The notes under the pieces were generated by a model. That model was not told the origin of the DNA. It was given only the letters and a program-made list of their open reading frames with translations, and ran no database searches. This document shows positions 19,327-27,589 of a stretch of DNA of 27,589 nt, one piece after another. The DNA comes from Saccoglossus kowalevskii (taxonomy: Eukaryota; Hemichordata; Enteropneusta; Harrimaniidae). Where the stretch lies: positions 33,437 to 61,025 of the forward strand of contig NW_003150777.1 of assembly GCF_000003605.2 (NCBI RefSeq), in the 5' to 3' direction. Position 1 is the first letter of the stretch; each line of letters begins with the position of its first letter. A program made the position numbers and the translations under genes.

Positions 19327-20858
19327 ACAAACTGTTCATCCATCTGTCTCCAAAAGTCAGTCTCAATAACGGCATCACTACATATAGTTGTAGATTTAGC
19401 TCACCTGCAATTCAGGAATACAGTGTTGGATAAGTTAATAGTTACCCGACATATCTGGAATTACACAATAGTAGTACACACATAGTAGTAGCAGGAAATA
19501 AAATAAAGCAAGTACATGGCAGAATAAGTTTGTATTTTCCTTCTCATGTATTTACTAGAATTATAATTATTTGATGTGACTATTTTATAACAGCTGCTAA
19601 AATATTGAAAATAAAATAAAACAAAGATCTGATGTGTAAAAAGACATTATATGTGTTGTATGTAATCCATATTTTTTCTATCATAAAAAATCATCATCAA
19701 GACACCAAGTATTAAGTATGCAATTTATAATACATAACCATCAGAAAATATTGACTAAAATCACCTTCAAAATAACCCTATTCATCAAAACACTTGTACT
19801 GATAACAGAGAAAATATGGTAGATAAACAGTTTTTACTGACACTGAGGTTACTTAAAGCCAATCTAAAGTCTACCGTAATTAAGAAAACAAACCAAATAC
19901 AAATGGAACAAAAAGTTAAATCTCCAAGTCTGATAAAACTTATATTATTTAAAAGCACCACCAACTTCTGGCAACTTTTGGCAACTGAATTATATTGTTT
20001 GAACTAGACGTGACACACTAGTGAGGTCGATTGTGATTACAGTATCGATGAAATCTTGGAATAGATGGAACACATGGAAAGTTATTTCTTTTGAACTAAT
20101 GTTATTACAAAAAGTTTTTTGGAATTGCTAGGGAATACAACAAATTGGGGTATTCATGAAGTTATGGAAAGTGGGATGAAAATAGGAATGACAATATGCT
20201 GTGTATAATTAAAGCATGCACACAGGAAAACTTGATTTAGTATTTAGGAAGAAGAATTAAACAATGATTACAGATAATGTCACACTTGGTTGTTCACTTT
20301 ATGATGAATGTTGAATGTTTTGAGCAGCATACATAGATAAATATGCTACCTCAGTTTTCAAAAACTCAGTGCATGTTTGAAAACAAATTATTAGTGTTGA
20401 TGATTAATATGATTACGCATATTTTTCCTATCTACAGCTTCTAAGAATTATTGCAGTTAAAAAATTGCTAGTTTTGTGGGAAACCAGAAAAAACATTTCC
20501 TGCATTTGTGTTTAGAGAATGCACTGAAATGCCCCTCTGTAGTAACTAAACATTGCACTGGATGAGATGCACACATTTTTCTCAGTACACCTTTCATATG
20601 AGTCACATGACCTCCTCTAGCATTAAGCTGCTTCTGAGATGTCAAAACCATATCGCTGGTTGAAAGCAAAGCCATTCAAAGCAAGGGTTTGGTAGTGAAA
20701 TTATTTGGAAACAATAAAACATGATTTTTATATTAACGAACAGCAAAACTCTTGCAACTGGAGGACATGGCTTACAGATAGGGTGTAGTATAGGCATTAA
20801 AAACATTAAATTAACATGTAAAATTAAGTTATAGGTACAAATAAGAAAATGTCAGTTT
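19327..20858 (-). other. Presumed 3' UTR and downstream flank of the SLC41 gene
   Basis: No exon is seen. I found no AATAAA on the minus strand within about 160 bp below the stop. One occurs at 19240-19235, about 1.6 kb downstream, but this is not a confident assignment. Confidence 0.4.
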
Positions 20859-21044
20859 TTAGTCTCCAACATCGCTGTCTCTATCACCTATAAGCCATAG
20901 TATATGGAAGGTGAGAGCCAAGAAGCCGGTACCAAGAAGATCACCGATAGCAGTCAGATATGGAATAGCAGCATTGTCTGGATCCATGTATTTACGCCAC
21001 ATTAAATGAATCATCCAATCAGCGATGATCAAAAGCAAAATAAC
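20859..21044 (-). CDS. SLC41A1: SLC41 terminal coding exon
   Basis: 186 bp, phase 0 in, TAA stop at 20861-20859. It codes for 61 residues: [33 protein letters not shown] and [15 protein letters not shown]. It contains the second PDN/GD pair and the last transmembrane helix. The short acidic C-terminus fits SLC41A1/A2. Confidence 0.96.
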   Translation of the reverse strand, partial: VILLLIIADWMIHLMWRKYMDPDNAAIPYLTAIGDLLGTGFLALTFHILWLIGDRDSDVGD

Positions 21045-24000
21045 CTGTAATATGGATATAATTGGTAAAAGTATTCATGTGGAAATGATGCAGACATAGG
21101 AAGGATCAAGATACTCCCTGATAGGGAGAATTATTGTAGAGATTCACAATGACTGTTTAAAATCCTTAAAAACAAAATAATTTTAAAAGCTGTCATAGAG
21201 GGCTCCATATCATGAATATTTAATTCATTACAAGTAACATAGCAAGTTACTTATAGCAAGCATTATACTTGGTACTATTATTTGGCAAAGTCAACAGATT
21301 GCAAGCACAAAGCATAGAATTTGTCTTTTTGACCAGATGATGCTGATAGATGTGTACAATGCCTCACCTGCAGTACAGCAGCTAATGAATACGCCAATGT
21401 GAAAATAACGGTGATTGTTGTGTGCCCAGCTTGTAAGTAAGATATGGTATAGAGAAAAATGAGATGACCTGGAACTACCATACAAAGCAAGACTCGAGCT
21501 GTTTTGGAGTGTGGGCCTGTAAAAATTATAAAAATAATAATTAGACTATGAATAAAACTATTGATGAGGAATATGACAGTCAATGTGTCACTATCATTTA
21601 AGACATGTTACTACCATTTAAGACATGTTACTACCATTTAAGACATGCCACTGTCATTTCAGATGTCACTATCACTTGAGACAGATCGCTATCACTTAAG
21701 ACATGTCAAACACAGTTGAATAGATAGAATTGAAACACAAAGTATTCAACCTACCTCCACCAAAAAAAGTTTTACAAGGACTTCTACAGCCTTTAGGTGC
21801 ATCATCTGGTAACGAATCGCCAGGTTTACCTGAACTGTGTAAATCGGTTGATATTCTACTAGCTTGTACAGCTACTAGATTACCTCCAACACCATTGATG
21901 ATTGGTGTGAAAACAGCCACACCATGGTAGTTTGATACAGCAAAGTCTAATACAAGACCACCAACACTGAAAAAAAGTAAGTCCTTATTATTAGTTCAAT
22001 GACACAAACTGCATGATCTGATGCATAATTTAGTTGTAAAGTTTGACAGTGATCAGTCAATGTATGTCAGAGACATGAATGTAGAATAGCATTTGCATTC
22101 GGTCATTTTGAAAAAACAAAAACAGAAATGCTTGATTTTGATGCATTTTTAACATGAAAATGGCCATGATTCCTCTATTTTGAATTGAATTGTCAAACGA
22201 GTTAATGTGTATGTGTGATGTATGATGTATATGTAAAGTTTGATTGGTCAAGGCATGTCAAAGATACAGCTCTAAAACAGTGTTCATTTTAAATCTAATC
22301 TGAATAATAACATTTTGTGCATCAAGGTTTTGTGATTTCCAATGTATCTACCAAATCTACAAGAAGTCTACAAGAATGCAAAAAGGTATTTGCCATTTTG
22401 TTTTGTTTTGTTATACTTACCTACTAATAACCATGGCACTTATGACTGGTGTCCAGCCAGAATACAGTACATCATGGGTGTATCTATTTTTATGAGATAT
22501 AAAAGCCCATAGAGGAGCCAAAAATACAACAAATACAACTATTATCGTAGGAGCTATCCAAAACTGGTTATGAACTTCTGCAATGAAAAAAAAAAAAAAA
22601 AAATAATTAATTATCGAGTGCATACTTGGTTCTGTTGAAATCATAGTTTATTACCCTTACAGTGCCTGATACCTTTTATTTGTACTGCAAGAATTTTGTA
22701 AAATTGTGTATGTCATTTATGGTTTTGCCTAAGATGCATGCAGACTTATAAGATTTATTCACTCATTTGTTTTTTAGTATATCATATAAATACTTTGCAG
22801 CACAGTATGTGAAATGTGTATTGCACCCAGCACTACAAGGGTTCAGACAAGTCACAGCTGCATGAATCAAGGTTTATTGTAAAACCATTTATTTTATGTT
22901 TTGATCAATTTCCTTGGGTTGAAATTTTACAAACTTCACAGAGAAAGAATGAGTTCTATTGTTATTCCACATGATCATGTATATTTAATTTAGAGAATTT
23001 TACATATCAGTGAAAATAGCGAAATTAAAAACCAGTGAATGTACTTACCAATAGCTTCATATAGATATCTACTAATCCATGATAACAGTGCCAGGGTTGT
23101 CAGGTCACCAAGACTAGCTGCTATCGGTGTAGCTACATTGTCAGGGTTTATATGACATTTTTTTGATAATAAAATAACAGAAACCATTACAGTACCTGAA
23201 AGCAAATTATGAATATTTTGGTGTCAAAGAACAATAGACTTAAATGTTATGTAATCCATATATTTTATATTTAAAATTATCTCATATTTGTTATCAGTGA
23301 AATGATTTACATCAGAATAAATTTAATAAATGACTTATCTATCAGGAGTGAATCCTGATCCTTGGAAACTGTTTTGATTATATAGTTTTACAGTTTTGAA
23401 AAAATAAATATAATTATATTGCAAATAACGAATCATTGTCCATCACCCTATGAAGAATCAAAAATGTAAGATAGTGACAACTTGCAAGGAAATGAATTAC
23501 TTATTCAAACATTGCAGAGAAAATACAATTTCTGGCGGCCATGTTTAATTTATATTACCACATTCAGTATCAAGACACCCAAAATGCACTACTCCCATAT
23601 GCAATGCAACATGGTGGATGGCCATTTCTGAATAAGGTAAGGTAAGTCATGATGTCACCAGTTCACCTAACCACTAAGTTGTTTATTAAAGTATAACATA
23701 AAGCAGGTTTATATGAATGATAGTGTACTATTTGTTTTGAGTTGATGACCCTTTTTTAAGGGCATACATATAGAAAACAGTTGTCTTGTAAAATATCCAT
23801 GATCATCCAAGGCTGCCATTTACCGGTAGTTTTATTTAAACAGACCTTGAAGTCAAAAGAGCAGAATGAAAACTCCATGCATATGTATTGTTACAAGATG
23901 TTGTAGCCTTCGAGTGGTTTACAATGCTGACTAGTACATTCATTCATTTCATTGTTTCATTTAATTAAAAGGGAAATTATCTTACCAGTACCAAAGGGTT

Positions 24001-24616
24001 AAATGAAGTAATTTTCATGGCTAAGGTTTTTTTTTTTTTTTAATCTAAATCAAATTATCCAAATATGATAACAAATCACATGATATCTTACTGAATCTAT
24101 TAACTTAGCTGTACTGTTTGTGATATAAGCAAGATTTAGGAGACACTGTGTTCAGTGTGGTATAGCAAAGCAATATATGAAAAAGAGTTTTGAGCGTGAC
24201 CTACAGTTTGACTTCTCTATTTAAAATTGGCCCAGAGTTTCCCTACTCCCATGGCATAAAATTGCTCGGCTGACGATCCTCATTGTTTTATCAGTGTTTT
24301 TTTTTTTTTTAAATATACCTTCATGCAACACAATCAATAGATTTTGCAGGGTTTGACAATTACCATATTGGGTAGTATCAGTTTTTAATGTATGTAATGA
24401 TATGTTCCGTGAAGCTCCTCATGTTACTATAAGTTTTTCTAGTCAGTGTTGTGGTAAATGATAGGACTTACCTAAAATAAAACTGGCAGCTGATGCAGTT
24501 ACTAAACTGCTTGCACATAAAATAAACCCATGATGTAAATTGAATATACCATCTGGAATCCATCCCATAACTACAGCAGCCACAGATGCTAAAAATCCTA
24601 CTACAATGGCTTGACA
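20859..24616 (-). CDS. SLC41A1: SLC41A1/A2-type Mg2+ transporter, C-terminal six exons (5' part outside window)
   Basis: Joining 24616-24472, 23195-23049, 22577-22421, 21966-21755, 21516-21368 and 21044-20859 gives 331 residues with every splice phase consistent (0/1, 1/1, 1/2, 2/1, 1/0, 0/stop). SLC41 proteins are plasma-membrane Mg2+ transporters related to bacterial MgtE, with two MgtE domains. This part holds the end of domain 1, with [17 protein letters not shown] at 64-80, and all of domain 2: [10 protein letters not shown] at 136, [20 protein letters not shown] at 171-190, [12 protein letters not shown] at 234, DPDN...[11 protein letters not shown] at 291-308. The paired (D)PDN/GD motifs are the MgtE metal-pathway signature. 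The ending [15 protein letters not shown] matches vertebrate A1/A2 rather than A3 as I recall them. It is probably co-orthologous to both. The N-terminal exons are not between 24617 and 27589. Residue matches are from memory, without alignment. Confidence 0.95.
21045..21367 (-). other. SLC41 last intron
   Basis: 323 bp, GTGAGG donor and tattacag acceptor, phase 0. No repeat or gene recognised. Confidence 0.85.
21368..21516 (-). CDS. SLC41A1: SLC41 exon (domain 2 helices)
   Basis: 149 bp, phase 1 in, phase 0 out. The acceptor is ttataatttttacag and the donor is CTGCAG|GTGAGG. It codes for [19 protein letters not shown], then [20 protein letters not shown], two membrane helices of domain 2. 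Confidence 0.95.
21590..21707. repeat. 20-bp tandem repeat, six units, in SLC41 intron
   Basis: Units actatcatttaagacatgtt and variants follow one another; five are 20 bp and one is 18 bp. The first three are nearly identical and the last three more diverged. The array occupies half of the 238-bp intron 21517-21754. Confidence 0.93.
21755..21966 (-). CDS. SLC41A1: SLC41 exon (domain 2 pore motif)
   Basis: 212 bp, phase 2 in, phase 1 out. The acceptor is ttactttttttcag and the donor is GGAG|GTAGGT. A nearby alternative GT at +4 would break the phase, so the first is chosen. It codes for [10 protein letters not shown], then [20 protein letters not shown], the strongest SLC41 signature, followed by a hydrophilic loop with CRSPC. 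Confidence 0.95.
22030..22285 (-). repeat. Degenerate fragment of hairpin-rich repeat, inverted
   Basis: Read on the minus strand, it has the internal words of copy A in order: agctgtatctttgacatg, ccaatcaaactttacat, atcatacatcacac, atggccattttcatg, aaaatgcatcaaaatcaagc. The ends are missing. It lies in the SLC41 intron between exons 22577-22421 and 21966-21755. Confidence 0.65.
22421..22577 (-). CDS. SLC41A1: SLC41 exon (inter-domain segment)
   Basis: 157 bp, phase 1 in, phase 2 out. The acceptor is cattgcag and the donor is AG|GTAAGTAT. It codes for a hydrophobic helix ([18 protein letters not shown]), a basic loop (SHKNRY) and then [16 protein letters not shown], which begins MgtE domain 2. 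Confidence 0.95.
22586..22603 (+). repeat. A18 run (T18 polypyrimidine tract of the SLC41 acceptor)
   Basis: On the minus strand this is 18 T immediately before cattgcag, the acceptor of exon 22577-22421. It is a mononucleotide repeat acting as polypyrimidine tract, so its length may vary. Confidence 0.9.
22875..23040 (+). mobile_element. MITE remnant beside the SLC41 splice donor
   Basis: It follows the MITE at 18518 from attgtaaaaccatttatttt through aaattaaaaaccagtgaat, with heavy divergence. The expected TTTACAGTA end is missing: similarity stops at 23040, eight bases before the exon-proximal GT (23048-23047). Confidence 0.7.
23049..23195 (-). CDS. SLC41A1: SLC41 exon with the first PDN/GD motif
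   Basis: 147 bp, phase 1 in and out. The acceptor is tttgctttcag and the donor is G|GTAAGTAC. It codes for [20 protein letters not shown], the most conserved block of MgtE domain 1, whose acidic residues line the Mg2+ path in the family. A MITE remnant starts only 8 bp inside the following intron. Confidence 0.95.
23196..24471 (-). other. SLC41 intron
   Basis: About 1.28 kb, GT-AG, phase 1. It contains two T-runs (about 24029-24042 and 24297-24310) and otherwise nothing recognised. Confidence 0.85.
24472..24616 (-). CDS. SLC41A1: SLC41 exon (first in window)
   Basis: 145 bp, phase 0 in, phase 1 out. The acceptor is tgttttctctcacacag and the donor is G|GTAAGTCC. It codes for [20 protein letters not shown] and then [16 protein letters not shown], two transmembrane helices of MgtE domain 1. 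The frame stays open for a few codons upstream into the intron (SLTQ), which resembles the residues expected there, but the acceptor is strong; I keep the border at 24616. Confidence 0.92.
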
Positions 24617-24954
24617 CTGTGTGAGAGAAAACATACATTGTGAATATGTAATGGATACATCATAGATGTTCATATTTGGTAGAGCATCTCACCCTGAGAA
24701 TGTCTATATATGTTTGAAGAGAAGTCATCAAAAGTTCAGAGAATACAAGCTATAGTATAAGCTGTGTGGTTATTTTAGTATGTCAAAATCTGTGTGGTTA
24801 CTATTTTATACTAAAAATATGTTAGGATATTTCGAATAGTAACACATTCTCACTTCTGGTCCAGTTAGAATTTAAAATATACCATGAATATTTATAGTTG
24901 AGATACGGTATAATTTTTGATATGTGTTGGGTCTTGAATATTTGAATGTTTTTT

Positions 24955-25097
24955 CTATTAATATTCTGTTTTTGTAGATTAGTTTATTTTTATTCCTTCC
25001 TTTTAAGTGTATTAATACTGTATACTTTTACTACCGGTGTTATCTGTAACCATTGCCATGCATTCCCCAGAGAGTGAGTATGTGCTTATTAATTAAT
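24955..25097 (+). repeat. Dispersed repeat, possible retroposon 3' end
   Basis: T-rich sequence, then tgtaaccattgcca, ttcccc, gagtatgtgcttattaattaat. The same order is seen in the 188-bp insert at 12482-12669. Its borders are uncertain. Confidence 0.45.
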
Positions 25098-25865
25098 AGC
25101 TCCATCGTGCTGGGCTAAATCATTTACTGAAGGACGGCCGCTTAGGTATGTGCAATTTAACTTGAAGAACATGAACCTAAAAGCATAAGGTAATCAAACA
25201 AAAAATTACCTTGTTCTGAAGCACATAAAGTATGATAACATTTTGGTTTCAAATTTACGCAGCTATCAAAAATAACGTCGTCGTCGGCAAAAGTAATCAG
25301 CATAACTATGTTTTTGACCTTTGTCACGATTTTTAATTACATCACGAAGAATTGTTCCTGGGAGTCTGTAATAAAAATGAACCCATGTCCTCCATAAAAA
25401 CTCACAACAGATTGTGTTGTTTTGATTCTCGCTGGTCACCGTATTTCCTGAATCTTGCAAATATTGATTGGGCCACAAATTACCATAGCTAGGGTAAATA
25501 GTCTCTCAGCGCTTGGTTATTATCACTGATTTTTTCGTCACCAGAGTGAGTCACGTCCCAAATTTTGGTTTCCGGGTGCCTCTAATAAATTACCTATCCT
25601 ATTTTTTGGCCTCGACTTTTTTTCTCTGGTAAAGGTAAAAGAAGATAAGACTCAATCAGGTCATTTTTGTTTCGAGTTTGTTGTATGCCTAGAAACATGG
25701 CAACGTTGCTTTTTGGTGTAAATAGAACACGCTCTGTCCCAATAAAAGATTTTAATATGCTTATTTATTCCTTACTGGAACGTCTAATATACTCTCAAAA
25801 ATTTGACAATGACACTATAGCCCAAAATGGACTTCTTGTTAACGTGTCTTTGATTGTAGCAAAAA

Positions 25866-26080
25866 TGTTCTTGTCACTGTACGTAAAAACATGCTTCCGA
25901 ACTTTACAACATTCCCTTTCAGACCACTCATGAATATTGATACATCACTCATGAATATTGATACATCACTCACATTGATAAGATTGATTCGATTGCTGTC
26001 CGGAATACACGTTGTTGAATGTTCACGTCACTGTACATAAAAACACACTCTCAAACTTGACAATTTTAAAGTCTAGACCA
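25866..26080 (+). repeat. Diverged direct repeat with a 21-bp tandem inside
   Basis: gttcttgtcactgtacgtaaaaaca (from 25867) recurs as gttcacgtcactgtacataaaaaca (from 26021), with similar following sequence up to agacca. Between them, actcatgaatattgatacatc is present twice in tandem (25926-25946, 25947-25967) and then decays. Confidence 0.7.
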
Positions 26081-26799
26081 TCAAGCAAATAGATGGAAAT
26101 ACATAATGTACCAGTTGCATAAATCATGAAGATTGATGATTCGATTGGTGACCAGGATAGGTGCATTTAGTGTTCTTTTTTTGTTGGTGCTTCATTTTAC
26201 TTTATTATATATTTCCGTTACTAACTTCAATTTAGTCTGTTTTTGGTTGTCTTTAAACTATTAGCCATTGTAATTTGATTAATTTTTATCTGTAATTTTT
26301 TATTGTTGTTGTAACCTTTAACCTTCTTCAGTAGGTTGTTATGTTGTTGTTAGTATGCAATATAAAATCATATCATGCTGTGGGCGGCGAAGGGTGACAA
26401 ATTGTTTTGGTTCAACAAACTGTTTTGCTCTCAGGGCAACTGACATTTCCTGACTTTTTTTTTTATTATTCTGACGTGTTCTAGGCTGTATATAACAGTC
26501 AGACACTGACAAGTAAGTAAGTACTAGTAAACAGTCCGGGACATAGTCAATACAAGACAGTACGCTCAAAAAACAAGCAACACGTTTTTGGCTGTTTCCA
26601 TGGTAGGACATGAACGTGAAGCTAACTAAATGGGCCCTGTATACGAAGTTCGCAAAAACCATTCAGTCTTTAGAAGTCACTTAGTTTATTACCAAGACGT
26701 ATTCTACCGTTACATATCGCTTTGCGATAGTATTTTCTAGAATGAAGGCAGCATTTACAGTTCATCCAAAGTTCAAAGTTGTGTTGGGATTACGTTGAT

Positions 26800-27300
26800 A
26801 CAGTGTAAAAAGTTTTTGGCTGCTGCAATTGCAGTAGTGCGCCAGGATTTTTTTCCAATTAGTGATGGTACGGACCTACCTGTGAAGTATGAACAAAATC
26901 AAACGAGCCAAGAAAAAATCTCAGAGGAGTTAAAAACCGTTGCTGGTGAAAAGTTACCTCAACTTTGGGGTCAAATTTCTCGGTAATGAAAAAAGATATC
27001 AAAAATTCAAATAGTAACTTTGTGCCCACACTCAAGCTGAGTAGAATGAGCTATGTCTGAAGTGTTTTATCCCAAATTTATAGGAGGAGATACATCTGGC
27101 ATGAAGCTATCCAAAAAATCATATTTTTTTGGGCTATTGCTATGGCAATGGTGGGCCGATTTTTTTTCCAGGTTTTTCCTAATAACTAGGGTGAAAGTGT
27201 GACCTACCTGCCAAGTTTGAGCAAAATCGGCCAAGCCAAAAAAATCACAGAAGAAATAATACGTGAAAACACTGGAAATCACACACACACACACACACAA
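26800..27300 (+). repeat. Diverged direct repeat pair plus (CA)n
   Basis: A block around 26810-26935 (gcaattgcagtagt, ttttttccaatt, gacctacctgtgaagtatga, caaaatcaaacgagccaag) is echoed around 27130-27270 (gctatggcaatggt, ttttttccagg, gacctacctgccaagtttga, caaaatcggccaagcc). A (CA)n run follows at 27281-27298. The 63-codon frame at 26795-26986 is made of this repeat and is not a gene. Confidence 0.65.
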
Positions 27301-27589
27301 AACAACAAAAGTGATTATAAGGGCAAACCTAGCGGAGCAGATCGCCAATAAATAATATTTCATTTTTGTTAGTATATCTTTAATTTTATTTATTAAAATA
27401 TGTACACATTATATCTAATTGGGGTTGGAAATTGGCAAGCCAATTTATAAAATTAAAAACAAATATTTTCGTAAATAACACTGACCATGGAATACGCCCT
27501 TGAGAAGTGTTACTGACGGAATATTTTATATTGCAATTTCTTTCAATTTAATTAGTTATATTGCAATGCATTAGTAATAATATATATAT

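Larger units (their letters stand above)
24617..27589. other. Upstream SLC41 intron or flank
   Basis: No SLC41 N-terminal exon was found on the minus strand here, so the preceding exon lies further right. Open frames at 25266-25478, 25667-25933 and 26339-26662 lack recognisable domains. Dispersed repeats at 24955-25097, 25866-26080 and 26800-27300 are listed separately. Confidence 0.6.

Noticed and set aside
21696-21930. + strand frame of 66 codons over the SLC41 exon
   Set aside because: Shadow of the well-supported minus-strand exon 21966-21755.
26795-26986. 63-codon + strand frame
   Set aside because: Part of a diverged direct repeat whose second copy is not open in the same frame.
24617-27589. 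N-terminal SLC41 exons
   Set aside because: I looked on the minus strand for the first MgtE domain motifs and found none; the exons must lie beyond the window.

Overview
This is a fragment of an animal nuclear genome, probably from a marine invertebrate. The genes are split by GT-AG introns with matching phases, the intergenic DNA is AT-rich, and much of it is tandem repeats and non-autonomous transposable elements. The protein relationships (SLC41, ankyrin) and repeat style fit an invertebrate deuterostome or lophotrochozoan, but nothing seen fixes the species. There are no operons, CRISPR arrays or recognisable RNA genes.

Two genes are well supported, and both are incomplete. On the + strand, the last two coding exons of an ankyrin-repeat protein lie at 5538-5755 and 7027-7724; earlier exons must lie off the left edge or be unrecognised. 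On the - strand, six exons (24616 down to 20859) encode the C-terminal 331 residues of an SLC41A1/A2-type Mg2+ transporter; its N-terminal exons lie beyond the right edge. All splice phases agree in both genes. The genes are convergent and separated by about 13 kb.

Layout. 1-334: two minisatellites. 335-5537: mostly featureless DNA with a 5'-truncated LINE (3099-3438) flanked by a 15-bp target duplication. 5538-7724: ankyrin gene end, whose last intron is filled by a hairpin-rich element. 7725-9918: presumed 3' UTR and intergenic DNA. 9919-10911: a MITE interrupted by a second hairpin-rich element. 11818-12098: a MITE with long inverted repeats. 12331-13238 and 15881-16267: two copies of a CCATGG-ended DNA transposon with 5-bp target duplications, the first carrying a nested insertion. 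14255-15132: an element with hairpin ends. 15615-15664: assembly gap. 17100-17330: CpG-rich stretch with a CRE palindrome. 18518-18718: MITE. 18935-19186: 42-bp minisatellite. 20859-24616: SLC41 exons, whose introns hold further repeats. 24617-27589: upstream intron or flank with low-complexity and dispersed repeats.

I found no new multi-gene system. The most interesting structure is in the mobile elements: hairpin-terminated non-autonomous families, and elements that have landed directly beside splice sites of both genes.
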